Made by a program: the position numbers and the translations under genes. A stretch of DNA of 36,103 nt. Source: Bacteroidales bacterium UBA4345 (lineage in GTDB: Bacteria; Bacteroidota; Bacteroidia; Bacteroidales; Paludibacteraceae). The DNA is taken from contig DGTD01000053.1 in NCBI GenBank assembly GCA_002396385.1, positions 7,810 to 43,912 of the forward strand. The letters are read 5' to 3'. The notes under the pieces are model-generated. The model saw only the letters and a program-made list of their open reading frames with translations. It did not search any database and had not been told where the DNA came from. Below are positions 25,507 to 32,454 of this stretch, one piece after another. The stretch's first letter is position 1, and every line of letters starts with the position of its first letter.

Positions 25507-26037
25507 ATGGTTGATAAACTGAGTCCGGAACAAAGGCGTAAATGTATGCAGGCGAATAAGTCGAATGATACAAAGCCTGAGTTGATTGTGCGGAAGTATT
25601 TATTCAGCCAGGGTATACATTATAGGCTGCATTGCTCGAATTTGCCAGGAAAACCCGATATTGTCTTAAAGAAATATAGTACAGTGATTTTTATAAACGG
25701 GTGCTTTTGGCACGGACATGAAGCGTGTCCTTATTATAGGTTGCCGAAGACAAACACGTTGTTCTGGAAAAACAAGATAGAAACCAACAGGGAGCGTGAC
25801 GAGCGCGTCCGACAACAACTGATTTCCTTAGGGTGGGGTGTGATGGTTATTTGGGAATGCCAGTTGAAACCATCGGTAAGAGAGGCAACTTTAAAAGAAG
25901 TCGTCTATAATTTGTCTGTTGCCTATTTAAAGAAATGCGGAGTTAGAACAACAGGGGAAATCTATGCGCCAAAAGAAGACGATATTGCCATTGCCGCAGA
26001 AGGTTATGCCCCTTATGGAAAGGAGCATAACGAGTAG
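25507..26037 (+). CDS. vsr: very-short-patch-repair (Vsr) endonuclease, orphan
   Basis: With the start at ATG 25507 the protein is 176 residues and begins MVDKLSPEQRRKCMQANKS, like standard Vsr (TPEQR...CM). It nicks DNA 5' to T:G mismatches that arise by deamination of 5-methylcytosine. Catalytic and zinc-site motifs are intact: DTKPELIVRKYLF, HYRLHCSNLPGKPDIVLKKY with the metal-binding Asp, INGCFWHGHEACPYY with the Trp and His residues, FWKNKIETNRERD, and GWGVMVIWECQL. Vsr genes normally sit next to a C5-cytosine methyltransferase; none is in this window. The C-terminal 40 residues extend beyond the E. coli form. It converges on the DUF4293-type gene with a 14-base gap and no terminator. 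Confidence 0.9.
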   Translation: MVDKLSPEQRRKCMQANKSNDTKPELIVRKYLFSQGIHYRLHCSNLPGKPDIVLKKYSTVIFINGCFWHGHEACPYYRLPKTNTLFWKNKIETNRERDERVRQQLISLGWGVMVIWECQLKPSVREATLKEVVYNLSVAYLKKCGVRTTGEIYAPKEDDIAIAAEGYAPYGKEHNE

Positions 26038-26051
26038 ACGTATAGGGCCGC

Positions 26052-26486
26052 TTATCGTAAATGGTCGTACGAATGAACTAAAGCTTCGTCTTTTCCAATT
26101 GCCCTCCATGAGATGTATGTGAGAATAATGTTGATGAATGGAATGAGAATTGGAAGTTCGAAATTCAACTTTGTGCCTTCATCTTTCAGGTAGTACATAT
26201 AGAAGGCCATAAGTGCGTATTGCCCAATCATTAAGATGGCATTGAGGGTGCAAATACGCATTTGTAGTATTCTGTTTTTGTATGCGAAAATGGTGTATAG
26301 GGCAATTGCTAAAATAAGGAAATTTAGAATGGCAAGCGGCCAGGTAGTACAAACATTCTCAATACCACATACGTTGAAACCGCTTGTTTCAACTCCTTTT
26401 TCGAAATTTGAGAAATCGAAAAGGAACATCAAACCAGTTAGAAAAACTACAACGAGAAGAAATAAAGATTGAATTCTCTGAATCAT
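26052..26486 (-). CDS. DUF4293-type four-helix membrane protein
   Basis: This 144-residue protein has four membrane segments (about 5-23, 48-68, 78-98, 110-128). It begins MIQRIQSLFLLVVVFLTG and ends with a conserved acidic/basic tail GKDEALVHSYDHLR. This layout matches the DUF4293 family, widespread and essentially confined to Bacteroidota; the molecular function is unknown. The loop after helix 1 (about 25-47) contains two cysteines in FNVCGIENVCTTW, facing the periplasm if the N-terminus is cytoplasmic. It has its own promoter at 26507-26539. Identity of the family is from memory of the pattern and not from a search. Confidence 0.78.
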   Translation of the reverse strand: MIQRIQSLFLLVVVFLTGLMFLFDFSNFEKGVETSGFNVCGIENVCTTWPLAILNFLILAIALYTIFAYKNRILQMRICTLNAILMIGQYALMAFYMYYLKDEGTKLNFELPILIPFINIILTYISWRAIGKDEALVHSYDHLR

Positions 26487-26506
26487 GATACTTTTAATTT
26501 ATTATG

Positions 26507-26539
26507 CAAATTTATGAATTTATGAGCATTTATAAACAA
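26507..26539 (-). promoter_or_regulatory. promoter of the DUF4293-type gene
   Basis: The minus strand reads TAAATTTG at 26514-26507 (TAnnTTTG), with TTG at 26539-26537 about 22 bases upstream. The leader to the ATG at 26486 is about 15 bases. It is divergent from the promoter at 26603-26634. Confidence 0.6.
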
Positions 26540-26602
26540 TAAGAGACTGGGTTTGTGCGACTGAAACACAGAAACTAAATTAAATAATCGTATACTTTTT
26601 GA

Positions 26603-26634
26603 TTTGTTATCTATCAATAAAGTCTTTAATTTTG
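26603..26634 (+). promoter_or_regulatory. promoter of the conserved unknown gene at 26653
   Basis: TTTG at 26603-26606 and TAATTTTG at 26627-26634 are separated by 20 bases, a full match. Expected transcription start is near 26640, 13 bases before ATG 26653. This rules out the longer ORF start at 26599, which lies upstream of the promoter. Confidence 0.78.
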
Positions 26635-26652
26635 CGTAATAATATAGATTAT

Positions 26653-27273
26653 ATGGGATTATTAGATAAATTAACAAAAAAGCGAGAAGAACAGCAGGAA
26701 AAAGTTCAAGCCCGTGAGGAAGAGTTCCTTTCTTTAATAAGAGTTTATTTGCAGGCTGCCGTTGCAGCAGAGCCAAAGTTAGGTATTGCAAACATCAATA
26801 TGTTGCCAGATTTAAGAGATTTCAAGCGTGCGTTGAAGGTACCTACACAAGGCCGTCTGGGAATAGGTGAGAAAGCCGCCGCAAAGAAACTGTTGAATTC
26901 CCAGTATGGATTGAATGAAGCATTCTGTAAGGATTTAGATAAGTCTATAAACAGAATGTGCCATAAACAGACCGATGTGCAAGCGTACTTTTTCTGCTTC
27001 CAGAATTTTACCAATGACTTGTTGACGGTTCTGACCAACCAATTGCAATGGAAACTCCGTATACCTAGCTTTTTCCGTAAATTAATCCGTTCCTCAATAA
27101 ACGATGCGGTAAACGATATTATGACAAAGAACGACTGGTCGGCGCCCGATGTGTTCCAAGCCTGTCAGCGTATTCGTAAGAATGTGGGAAAGATGGGTGT
27201 GTCTCAGAAATGGATGGCAGACTATGCGTTCCCTATCTTGATGATCGCAAAGGGCTCAAAGGTTACGAATTGA
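26653..27273 (+). CDS. conserved Bacteroidales-type protein of unknown function
   Basis: With the start at ATG 26653 (fixed by the promoter) the protein is 206 residues, MGLLDKLTKKREEQQEKVQA. It is soluble and mostly helical: a charged coiled-coil-like start (2-25), a helix-rich middle with RDFKRALKVPTQGRLGIGEK, and a C-terminal part with LQWKLRIPSFFRKLIRSSIN and a stretch of basic residues. There is no signal peptide, membrane segment or catalytic motif. Basic residues cluster (KR, RKL, RIRKN), so nucleic-acid or membrane-surface binding is possible but only a guess. I think I have seen similar proteins across Bacteroidales but cannot name a family. It is a single-gene unit ending at the terminator at 27351-27393. 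Confidence 0.75.
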   Translation: MGLLDKLTKKREEQQEKVQAREEEFLSLIRVYLQAAVAAEPKLGIANINMLPDLRDFKRALKVPTQGRLGIGEKAAAKKLLNSQYGLNEAFCKDLDKSINRMCHKQTDVQAYFFCFQNFTNDLLTVLTNQLQWKLRIPSFFRKLIRSSINDAVNDIMTKNDWSAPDVFQACQRIRKNVGKMGVSQKWMADYAFPILMIAKGSKVTN

Positions 27274-27350
27274 TTAAATTTAAAGTCGGAAATAACCTAT
27301 TAAAGTTGACACTAGAAGGTAAGCATCCGGTGAACCCCGTAATGTAAAAT

Positions 27351-27393
27351 AAAAGAATAGGCGCTAACTTAGTCAGTTAACGCCTATTCTTTT
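27351..27393 (+). terminator. long intrinsic terminator
   Basis: AAAAGAATAGGCGCTAACT pairs with AGTTAACGCCTATTCTTTT apart from one C/A position, giving an 18-19 bp stem with a TAGTC loop, and T-rich sequence follows. It lies about 80 bases past the stop of the gene at 26653 and could also act on the minus strand. Confidence 0.75.
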
Positions 27394-27424
27394 CTTAGTA
27401 AGGTATTAGTAAGACCTTACTAAG
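27394..27424. repeat. perfect 11-bp inverted repeat beside the terminator
   Basis: CTTAGTAAGGT (27394-27404) is the exact reverse complement of ACCTTACTAAG (27414-27424), with a 9-base spacer. It abuts the long terminator hairpin directly. The spacer repeats part of the arm (TTAGTAAG), so the element may be the scar of a duplication or insertion, or an operator. Confidence 0.7.
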
Positions 27425-27480
27425 AAGAAGTATGTGCGAGTCTCAAGAGTCTAGGCAGAAGTTCGTTCAAGTCTTTGTTG

Positions 27481-27708
27481 TTTCTCTGATAATAAGGGGA
27501 CTTTCGTAGGACATCCATGTTATATTCATCCGTATATGGATGGTAATGGTCGAATGAGCAGATTCCTCATGAACACCATGTTTACAACAGGTGGATATGG
27601 CCATTGCAGAGACGAGATGAATATATGAAGGCCTTAGAGACCGCTAGTATAGAAGGAAACATTCGACCTTTTGCTGAATTTTTAAGAGAACTTATTGAAA
27701 CAAAATGA
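27481..27708 (+). pseudogene. Fic-domain protein remnant (AMPylase-like), frameshifted
   Basis: In the frame of 27527 the DNA encodes IHPYMDGNGRMSRFLMNTM, the complete Fic active-site motif H-P-x-x-D-G-N-G-R-x-x-R with the catalytic histidine at 27527-27529. After about 27593 the family sequence continues in another frame (from 27598): WPLQRRDEYMKALETASIEG, then NIRPFAEFLRELIETK and a TGA at 27706-27708. This matches the C-terminal end of class-II/III Fic proteins (...RRDEYMxALExAS...FAxFL). A net deletion thus separates the motif from the tail. No N-terminal half is found upstream, where sequence quickly loses similarity, and no start codon fits. It is a decayed fragment, not a functional gene. 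Confidence 0.82.
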
Positions 27709-27716
27709 CTTTATAT

Positions 27717-27754
27717 TGCATCAATGCATCAAAACATATTTATGTTTTGATGTG
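27717..27754. repeat. repeat R1 (CATCA/TGATG element)
   Basis: This 38-base element is 37/38 identical to R2 (28845-28882) and in the same orientation. It contains two CATCA words 8 bases apart, followed by a perfect dyad CATCAAAACATA-TT-TATGTTTTGATG (27727-27752). It lies between the Fic remnant and the 3' end of the endonuclease gene. Confidence 0.9.
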
Positions 27755-27786
27755 ATTTTATATTGTATCTTGCTTGTTATCAATAA

Positions 27787-28802
27787 TTATATATCTAAAT
27801 AGGTGCTCTTATACCATTTTGCCCAATCTACTAATTCTGTATCATCTTTATACTTATCTGCAATCTCAATTATGTCCTTTGGTGTGAAATAATTAAAACC
27901 TAATTTTGGATTGAAGTATTTTTCATATTCTTTTAACTTGTCTTCCAAATCTTTGTTGTCAGGATGATATACAACAGAGAAATGAGCAGATGCGTAACGC
28001 TTGTTGTCCACAAGAGCGAATGCTAGTAACTGGTTTCTCCAAAGTTGATTCATTCCCTTTTTAAAAGGGCAATATGATAGGACATTAGCCATTTCAGAAA
28101 AAGCATCTAGGTGTTTTTCTGTTATACCCCAATATCTGTAAATTTTATAATATGTACATTCTTCAGGTTTACAAGAGGGTAATCCTGATAAAGGATTACA
28201 TGTGTTGCAAAAATTCTGTACGGCCCTTTTACTTTTATACCCTCCGCACTCTGTAAATTCGAGTTCAGTAAGCTTGTGTTCTATAAGCCAAATGCATTTT
28301 TCTCTTTGTGCATTCACGTATGCTATTGCCACATCACTGTCTGTTCCTGCGTGCGGTGTATGGTCTCCAAGATGTCCTTTTGAATCATAGTTATCTTTAT
28401 CCCAAAATTCAAAACAATATCCATTAGATAAATTACTTCTATCAATTTTTACAAAGTCAGATGGACAAGTATGTAGACTTTTTAGTATATCATCTGCATG
28501 TTCACTTTCCAAAAGAGGAAGAAACAAATTGACACATGCAGTTTGGGAACTTACTGCGTGGTTTGCGAACTTATGAGGTTTGTAATCTAATAGGTCCTTC
28601 TTTTCTTTACACTTTTGATAGAACATTAGAGGAGCGTCATCAGATTTATAATCTTCAGGAAACAAGGCGTCATATTCATGTCCCTTGAATATGCCAGGTT
28701 TTTTTTGGGTATCTGGATACTTCTGCCATTAAGTTCGATCAGATGTTTGTACATCTTTTCTTGGAAAGGTGTAAGTTTTGAAGGTAATTTGTAAGATTTC
28801 AT
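27787..28802 (-). pseudogene. PGN_0703-type restriction endonuclease, frameshifted at an A8 tract
   Basis: The body (28698-27787) encodes PGIFKGHEYDALFPEDYKSD and then a PD-(D/E)xK-like core GTDSDVAIAYVNAQ...IWLIEHKLTE, where the aspartates and E-H-K are the likely metal-binding/catalytic residues. A Cys-rich segment CGGYKSKRAVQNFCNTCNPL...CKPEECTYY may bind zinc. The probable start, ATG 28802 (MKSYKLPSKLTPFQEKMYKH), is one base out of frame with the body. The two join at a run of eight A (28706-28699, minus strand); nine A would give one 338-residue ORF. As written, the start frame stops after about 58 codons. It could be a decayed gene, a phase-variable gene, a slippage-expressed gene or a sequencing/assembly error. 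The resemblance to the Porphyromonas PGN_0703 putative endonuclease family is from memory. Confidence 0.65.
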
Positions 28803-28844
28803 ATTATAAGTTTTATGCTTTTTCTTAGAATTAAATAGTATTTT

Positions 28845-28882
28845 TGCATCAATGCATCAAATCATATTTATGTTTTGATGTG
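28845..28882. repeat. repeat R2 (CATCA/TGATG element)
   Basis: Differs from R1 at one base (A to T in the left arm of the dyad, which breaks one pair). It lies between the endonuclease start (28802) and the stop of the glycosylase-like gene (28920), so it is upstream of one gene and downstream of the other. Confidence 0.9.
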
Positions 28883-28919
28883 CTAATCGTTTTTTATATT
28901 AAAGTCTTTCAATTACTTA

Positions 28920-29489
28920 TCATTTTCTCCAAGGATATGCAATGTAGCCGTTCTTTTTATTCCACCTGTCTTTCTTCCAATAATATCTGTAATTCTTATC
29001 GCTATTGTTTACATTCCATCTTCTGTCTTTCTCGAAGTCGATTTCTACAGTCTCTTTTCGTGGTATGATTAATGGGTGAGTGGCCATACTTTCAAATGCA
29101 TTGAAGTCTGCAAATAACTCCCACATGACTTGTCTAGGTCCGCAAATGAATTGCCCATTATTGTTTTTTATTGTTCTGATTAGAATACCTCCATAGTTAT
29201 TGTTGTCACTCTTAAAAGACAAGTCCACGCCACTTTCGTGCATGAACCATTCGCCAAGTCTTGTTGTTCTTGGTATGGTTATATTTGTTCCTGGTTCATC
29301 TGTCTTATTGTGGTAAAATTCGATTTCAACAATTTCGTAAATGTTGTCTCCTTTTTGGATAAGGAAATTCTGAAAAATTGCAACAGCTATAGACTCGAAC
29401 TGTTCTTCAATTTCTTCTAAACTTTCTGCTCCATTGAGTTCTAGTGCTTTAATTAAATCTTCTTTAGCGTTAATTATTGTATTCTTCAT
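28920..29489 (-). CDS. possible MPG-type (alkyladenine) DNA glycosylase-like protein
   Basis: This 189-residue soluble protein is not one I can name with confidence. Its order of motifs resembles the MPG/AAG 3-methyladenine glycosylase fold: YEIVEIEFYHNKTDEPG aligns by eye with the (V-E-x-E-x-Y) strand that holds the catalytic Glu and the flipping Tyr; TIPRTTRLGEW with the T-x-R-N region; YGGILIRTI with the strand that ends in Leu-Leu-Arg-Ala; and FICGPRQVMWELF with the G-P-x-K-L-x-x-A-L helix. The Glu, Tyr and Arg expected at the active site are present. The N-terminus is acidic-helical, and the C-terminus is rich in Tyr, Trp, Lys and Arg (NYRYYWKKDRWNKKNGY), fitting DNA contact. It is flanked by repeats R2 and R3 and paired with the endonuclease gene. 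No TAnnTTTG promoter lies upstream. Confidence 0.4.
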   Translation of the reverse strand: MKNTIINAKEDLIKALELNGAESLEEIEEQFESIAVAIFQNFLIQKGDNIYEIVEIEFYHNKTDEPGTNITIPRTTRLGEWFMHESGVDLSFKSDNNNYGGILIRTIKNNNGQFICGPRQVMWELFADFNAFESMATHPLIIPRKETVEIDFEKDRRWNVNNSDKNYRYYWKKDRWNKKNGYIAYPWRK

Positions 29490-29504
29490 TGTATTGACTG
29501 ATTT

Positions 29505-29547
29505 ACATCAGTACATCATTATGCGTTGATGTATCGATGTTTTGATG
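29505..29547. repeat. repeat R3 (diverged CATCA/TGATG element)
   Basis: Has the same CATCA-N3-CATCA start as R1 and R2 (29506-29518), then inverted TGATG words at 29527-29531 and 29543-29547. The sequence between is not conserved. It lies 16-58 bases upstream of the ATG at 29489, an operator-like position. Confidence 0.75.
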
Positions 29548-29561
29548 TTTTATTAATTTTA

Positions 29562-29594
29562 TTGCTGTCCGATAAACGTTAACTTCTATATTTG
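29562..29594 (+). promoter_or_regulatory. promoter of the rod-shaped ncRNA
   Basis: TATATTTG at 29587-29594 matches TAnnTTTG exactly, with TTG at 29562-29564 about 22 bases upstream. The expected start, 29599-29601, coincides with the first base of the predicted closing stem of the RNA. No ORF follows. Confidence 0.65.
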
Positions 29595-29598
29595 CAGG

Positions 29599-29761
29599 TG
29601 GCTATAAGCGAGTATGCGATGGCCGCCCTGTGTGCGGAAGCGTCATTGCCGCAGAACTGATCTTCCTCCCGATAACTAGGTATCGTTACGTATTTGCCCG
29701 CAAATTTCCTCCCCCTCGCAATAACAAGAGAGTACGCTGTTCACTGGATGCTTACAGACCA
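29599..29761 (+). ncRNA. candidate rod-shaped small RNA, 6S-like
   Basis: There is no ORF here on either strand, yet a promoter and terminator frame about 160-240 bases that are more GC-rich than the flanks. The first bases (TGGCTATAAGC, 29599-29609) pair with GCTTACAG-a-CCA (29750-29761), with one A/C mismatch and one bulged A. The hairpin CGATA-actagg-TATCG at 29670-29685 lies almost exactly at the midpoint of that span. Side hairpins TGCGG/CCGCA (5' arm) and ATTTG-CCCG-CAAAT (3' arm) flank the centre. A single long irregular rod with a terminal loop and an open middle is the 6S RNA plan (RNA polymerase-binding regulator). I do not recognise conserved 6S sequence blocks, so identity is open. 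It does not look like tmRNA, RNase P or SRP RNA. Confidence 0.5.
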
Positions 29762-29801
29762 TAGGTTTCAAAATAATACAGTATCATTCTGGAATATAGA
29801 C

Positions 29802-29842
29802 AAAAAATAGGGTGCATCTGTTAAATGCACCCTGTTTTTTTT
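29802..29842. terminator. bidirectional terminator between the ncRNA and atpG
   Basis: Stem AGGGTGCAT (29809-29817) / ATGCACCCT (29825-29833), 7-base loop, followed by T8 on the plus strand and by T6 (complement of A 29803-29808) on the minus strand. It would end both the plus-strand RNA and the atp operon, which finishes at 29855. Confidence 0.88.
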
Positions 29843-29854
29843 AGAGAAACTTTC

Positions 29855-30754
29855 TTAATTTTCAAGAGCTGCCGCACCGCCCACAATATCAAGCAATTCG
29901 CTAGTAATTGCAGCCTGTCGGGTCTTGTTATATAAGATAGTCAATTCGCTAATTAATGATTCGGCATTGTCGTTTGCCGTTTGCATAGCAACAACTCTCG
30001 CTGCGTGTTCAGAAGCATTAGAGTCAAGTAAGCAGGCATACATCTTTGTTTTGATAGCCTTAGGAATCAAAACTTCCAATATGGCAGCCTTGTTAGGCTC
30101 GACTATATAGTCGGCAGAAAAACTGTTTTTTCCAGCGTCTGCATCTGCTTCAGTTTCAACAGCGGTGTCGAGGCTAATCGGAAGAAAAGTATTAGATACC
30201 AATATTTGGCTTGAAGTATTCTTGAAGTGATGATAAATAACGATAATCTTGTCAAGTTCTTTTTTTATGAACTTGTTAACAATAACGTTAGTCACATTGT
30301 CAGTAATAGCTTCAAAAGTAGGTTTGTCTGCGAAAGACTTATAGTTGCCTTGGACATTGAGTTCCAATTTTACAGCGGCACTATATACTTTTTGTCCAAT
30401 AGGGTAAATCTCAATATTTTCTTTACCTAAGTGCTTGTACTCATCTAAAACAGCGTTCATCTGTTTTATAACGTTAGAGTTAAAAGCACCACAAAGGCTC
30501 GAGTTAGACGAGAAAACGACAATAGCAATTCTATTAACGGGACGAATATCGGCCAATTCTGATTTATAATCAGTTTCCGTTTTTAGGAAGTTGTTCAGAA
30601 TTCGATTCAAACGATTCTGATATGGCTCGATACTTTCAATAGCACGTTCGGCTTTCTTCAGTTTGGCAGAAGAAACCATTTTCATTGCTCCTGTAATTTT
30701 CTGTGTAGAAGTGACAGAAGCAATTCTAGCCTTTACCTCTTTTAATGAAGCCAT
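29855..30754 (-). CDS. atpG: ATP synthase F1 gamma subunit
   Basis: This 299-residue central-shaft subunit turns inside the alpha3beta3 hexamer. The N-terminal coiled coil (MASLKEVKARIASVTSTQKI, TGAMKMVSSAKLKKAE) and the matching C-terminal helix (ARVVAMQTANDNAESLISEL, then LYNKTRQAAITSELLDIVGG) are the family signatures. The globular middle contains the usual Rossmann-like part plus an insert around 195-220 (TAVETEADADAGKNSFSADY). It is the last gene of the operon, 18 bases after atpA, and is followed by a bidirectional terminator. Confidence 0.96.
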   Translation of the reverse strand: MASLKEVKARIASVTSTQKITGAMKMVSSAKLKKAERAIESIEPYQNRLNRILNNFLKTETDYKSELADIRPVNRIAIVVFSSNSSLCGAFNSNVIKQMNAVLDEYKHLGKENIEIYPIGQKVYSAAVKLELNVQGNYKSFADKPTFEAITDNVTNVIVNKFIKKELDKIIVIYHHFKNTSSQILVSNTFLPISLDTAVETEADADAGKNSFSADYIVEPNKAAILEVLIPKAIKTKMYACLLDSNASEHAARVVAMQTANDNAESLISELTILYNKTRQAAITSELLDIVGGAAALEN

Positions 30755-30772
30755 TGTCAGTCAGATTATCAG

Positions 30773-32410
30773 TTAGACACTAGTAACACCGTTCTCTACG
30801 TTAGCTACACCAGCCACACCGCTATTGTTTTTGAAACGGTTGGCAATAACGGCAGCCTCTTTTTCAAGAATTTGTGAAATTTCGTCGTTCAAGACACCGT
30901 TTTTCAACTGTTCCATTACATCGTTGTGCGTAGAGCGCATTAACTCAATGAAATTCTTCTCAAATTCGTGAATTTTGTCTACAGGAACATCATTCATCAA
31001 GCCTTTAGTACCACAGTAAATTGCTGCAATCTGTTCTTCAACAGGGGCAGGGGAGTACTGAGGCTGTATAAGCAATTGGGTGTTCCTGAGACCTTTGTCG
31101 ATTGCCATCTTTGTAACAGGGTCCATATCGCCACCGAACTTAGAGAATGATTCCAATTCACGGTATTGGGCTTGGTCTGTTTTCAAAGTACCAGCAACCT
31201 TCTTCATTGACTTAATCTGTGCACTACCACCCACACGTGATACAGAAATACCCACGTTAATAGCCGGACGAACACCTGCATTGAACAAGTTACTTTCCAG
31301 GTAAATTTGACCGTCGGTAATAGAAATCACGTTAGTAGGAATGTAGGCAGAAACGTCGCCAGCCTGAGTTTCAATAATAGGAAGTGCGGTAAGAGAACCA
31401 CCTCCCTTAACTTTTCCTTTCAGAGAGTCTGGAAGGTCGTTCATTTTTTCCGCAACGCTCTGGTTAGCGATGATTTTAGCGGCACGTTCCAACAGACGAG
31501 AGTGCAAATAGAAGATATCACCAGGATAAGCCTCACGACCGGAAGGACGACGAAGAATCAGTGACACCTCACGATAGGCAACCGCCTGTTTCGACAAGTC
31601 GTCGTAAACAACGAGTGCGTGTTTACCCATATCGCGGAAATACTCACCGATAGCAGCACCCGCAAAAGGAGCGTAATACTGCATAGCGGCAGGGTCGCTT
31701 GCAGTAGCCGACACAATAATAGTGTAGGCCATAGCACCACGTTCCTGCAAAGTATTTACAATATTTGCAATGGTTGAACCTTTCTGACCAATGGCAACAT
31801 AGATACAATAAACAGGATTACCTGCATCGTAGTTGGCCTTTTGGTTCAAAATAGTATCGATAGCAATGGCAGTTTTACCTGTCTGACGGTCGCCGATAAT
31901 AAGCTCACGCTGTCCGCGACCAATAGGAATCATGGCATCGATAGCCTTGATACCAGTTTGCAACGGCTCGTTAACGGGCTGACGATAGATAATGCCCGGC
32001 GCTTTACGTTCCAAAGGCATTTCGATAAGGTCGCCCGTGATAGGCCCCTTTCCGTCAATAGGTTCACCAATAGCGTTAACAACACGACCAACCATATTGT
32101 CTCCCATCAACAGAGAAGCGATACGCCTGGTTCGTTTAACGGTGAACCCTTCTTCAATCAAGTTAGTAGGCCCCATAAGCACAGCACCCACATTGTCTTC
32201 CTCCAGGTTCATAACCACGGCCTTCATACCGTTAGCCTGAGGGAATTCAAGCAGTTCTCCGGCCTCAGCGTTTTGCAAGCCATAGATACGAACAACACCA
32301 TCGCTCACTTCGAGCACAGTGCCGACCTCTTCAAACTTGGCTTTAGCGTCGATGCCTTCAAGTTGGCTTTTCAGGACCTCTGAAACTTCACTCGCTTTTA
32401 TGCTTGACAT
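30773..32410 (-). CDS. atpA: ATP synthase F1 alpha subunit
   Basis: This 545-residue non-catalytic nucleotide-binding subunit of F1 shows the Walker A motif GDRQTGKT at 173-180, preceded by [12 protein letters not shown]. The arginine-finger region [20 protein letters not shown] and the alpha signature segment [17 protein letters not shown] are intact. Compared with E. coli (513 residues) it is somewhat longer, with an extended C-terminus ending [15 protein letters not shown]. It starts 44 bases after atpH and is followed by atpG. Confidence 0.97.
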   Translation of the reverse strand: MSSIKASEVSEVLKSQLEGIDAKAKFEEVGTVLEVSDGVVRIYGLQNAEAGELLEFPQANGMKAVVMNLEEDNVGAVLMGPTNLIEEGFTVKRTRRIASLLMGDNMVGRVVNAIGEPIDGKGPITGDLIEMPLERKAPGIIYRQPVNEPLQTGIKAIDAMIPIGRGQRELIIGDRQTGKTAIAIDTILNQKANYDAGNPVYCIYVAIGQKGSTIANIVNTLQERGAMAYTIIVSATASDPAAMQYYAPFAGAAIGEYFRDMGKHALVVYDDLSKQAVAYREVSLILRRPSGREAYPGDIFYLHSRLLERAAKIIANQSVAEKMNDLPDSLKGKVKGGGSLTALPIIETQAGDVSAYIPTNVISITDGQIYLESNLFNAGVRPAINVGISVSRVGGSAQIKSMKKVAGTLKTDQAQYRELESFSKFGGDMDPVTKMAIDKGLRNTQLLIQPQYSPAPVEEQIAAIYCGTKGLMNDVPVDKIHEFEKNFIELMRSTHNDVMEQLKNGVLNDEISQILEKEAAVIANRFKNNSGVAGVANVENGVTSV

Positions 32411-32454
32411 TTAAACGATCTTTAATATTAAACAAAATAGTATAAAATAAGCAA

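Noticed and set aside
28665..28665. TTG at 28665 as the true start of the endonuclease
   Set aside because: Coding sense continues in frame upstream to about 28698 (PGIFKGHEYDA), and a good ATG with fitting N-terminal sequence exists at 28802 in the alternate frame, so a frameshift explains the data better.
27717..29547. R1-R3 as a CRISPR array or integron attC sites
   Set aside because: Only three copies, over 600-1100 bases apart with genes between them, R3 strongly diverged, and no Cas or integrase gene in the window. The palindrome also lacks attC-like core sites I could recognise.
29599..29761. tRNA, tmRNA, RNase P RNA or SRP RNA
   Set aside because: No cloverleaf with T-loop, no tmRNA ends, no P4 core of RNase P and no SRP tetraloop domain could be found on either strand.
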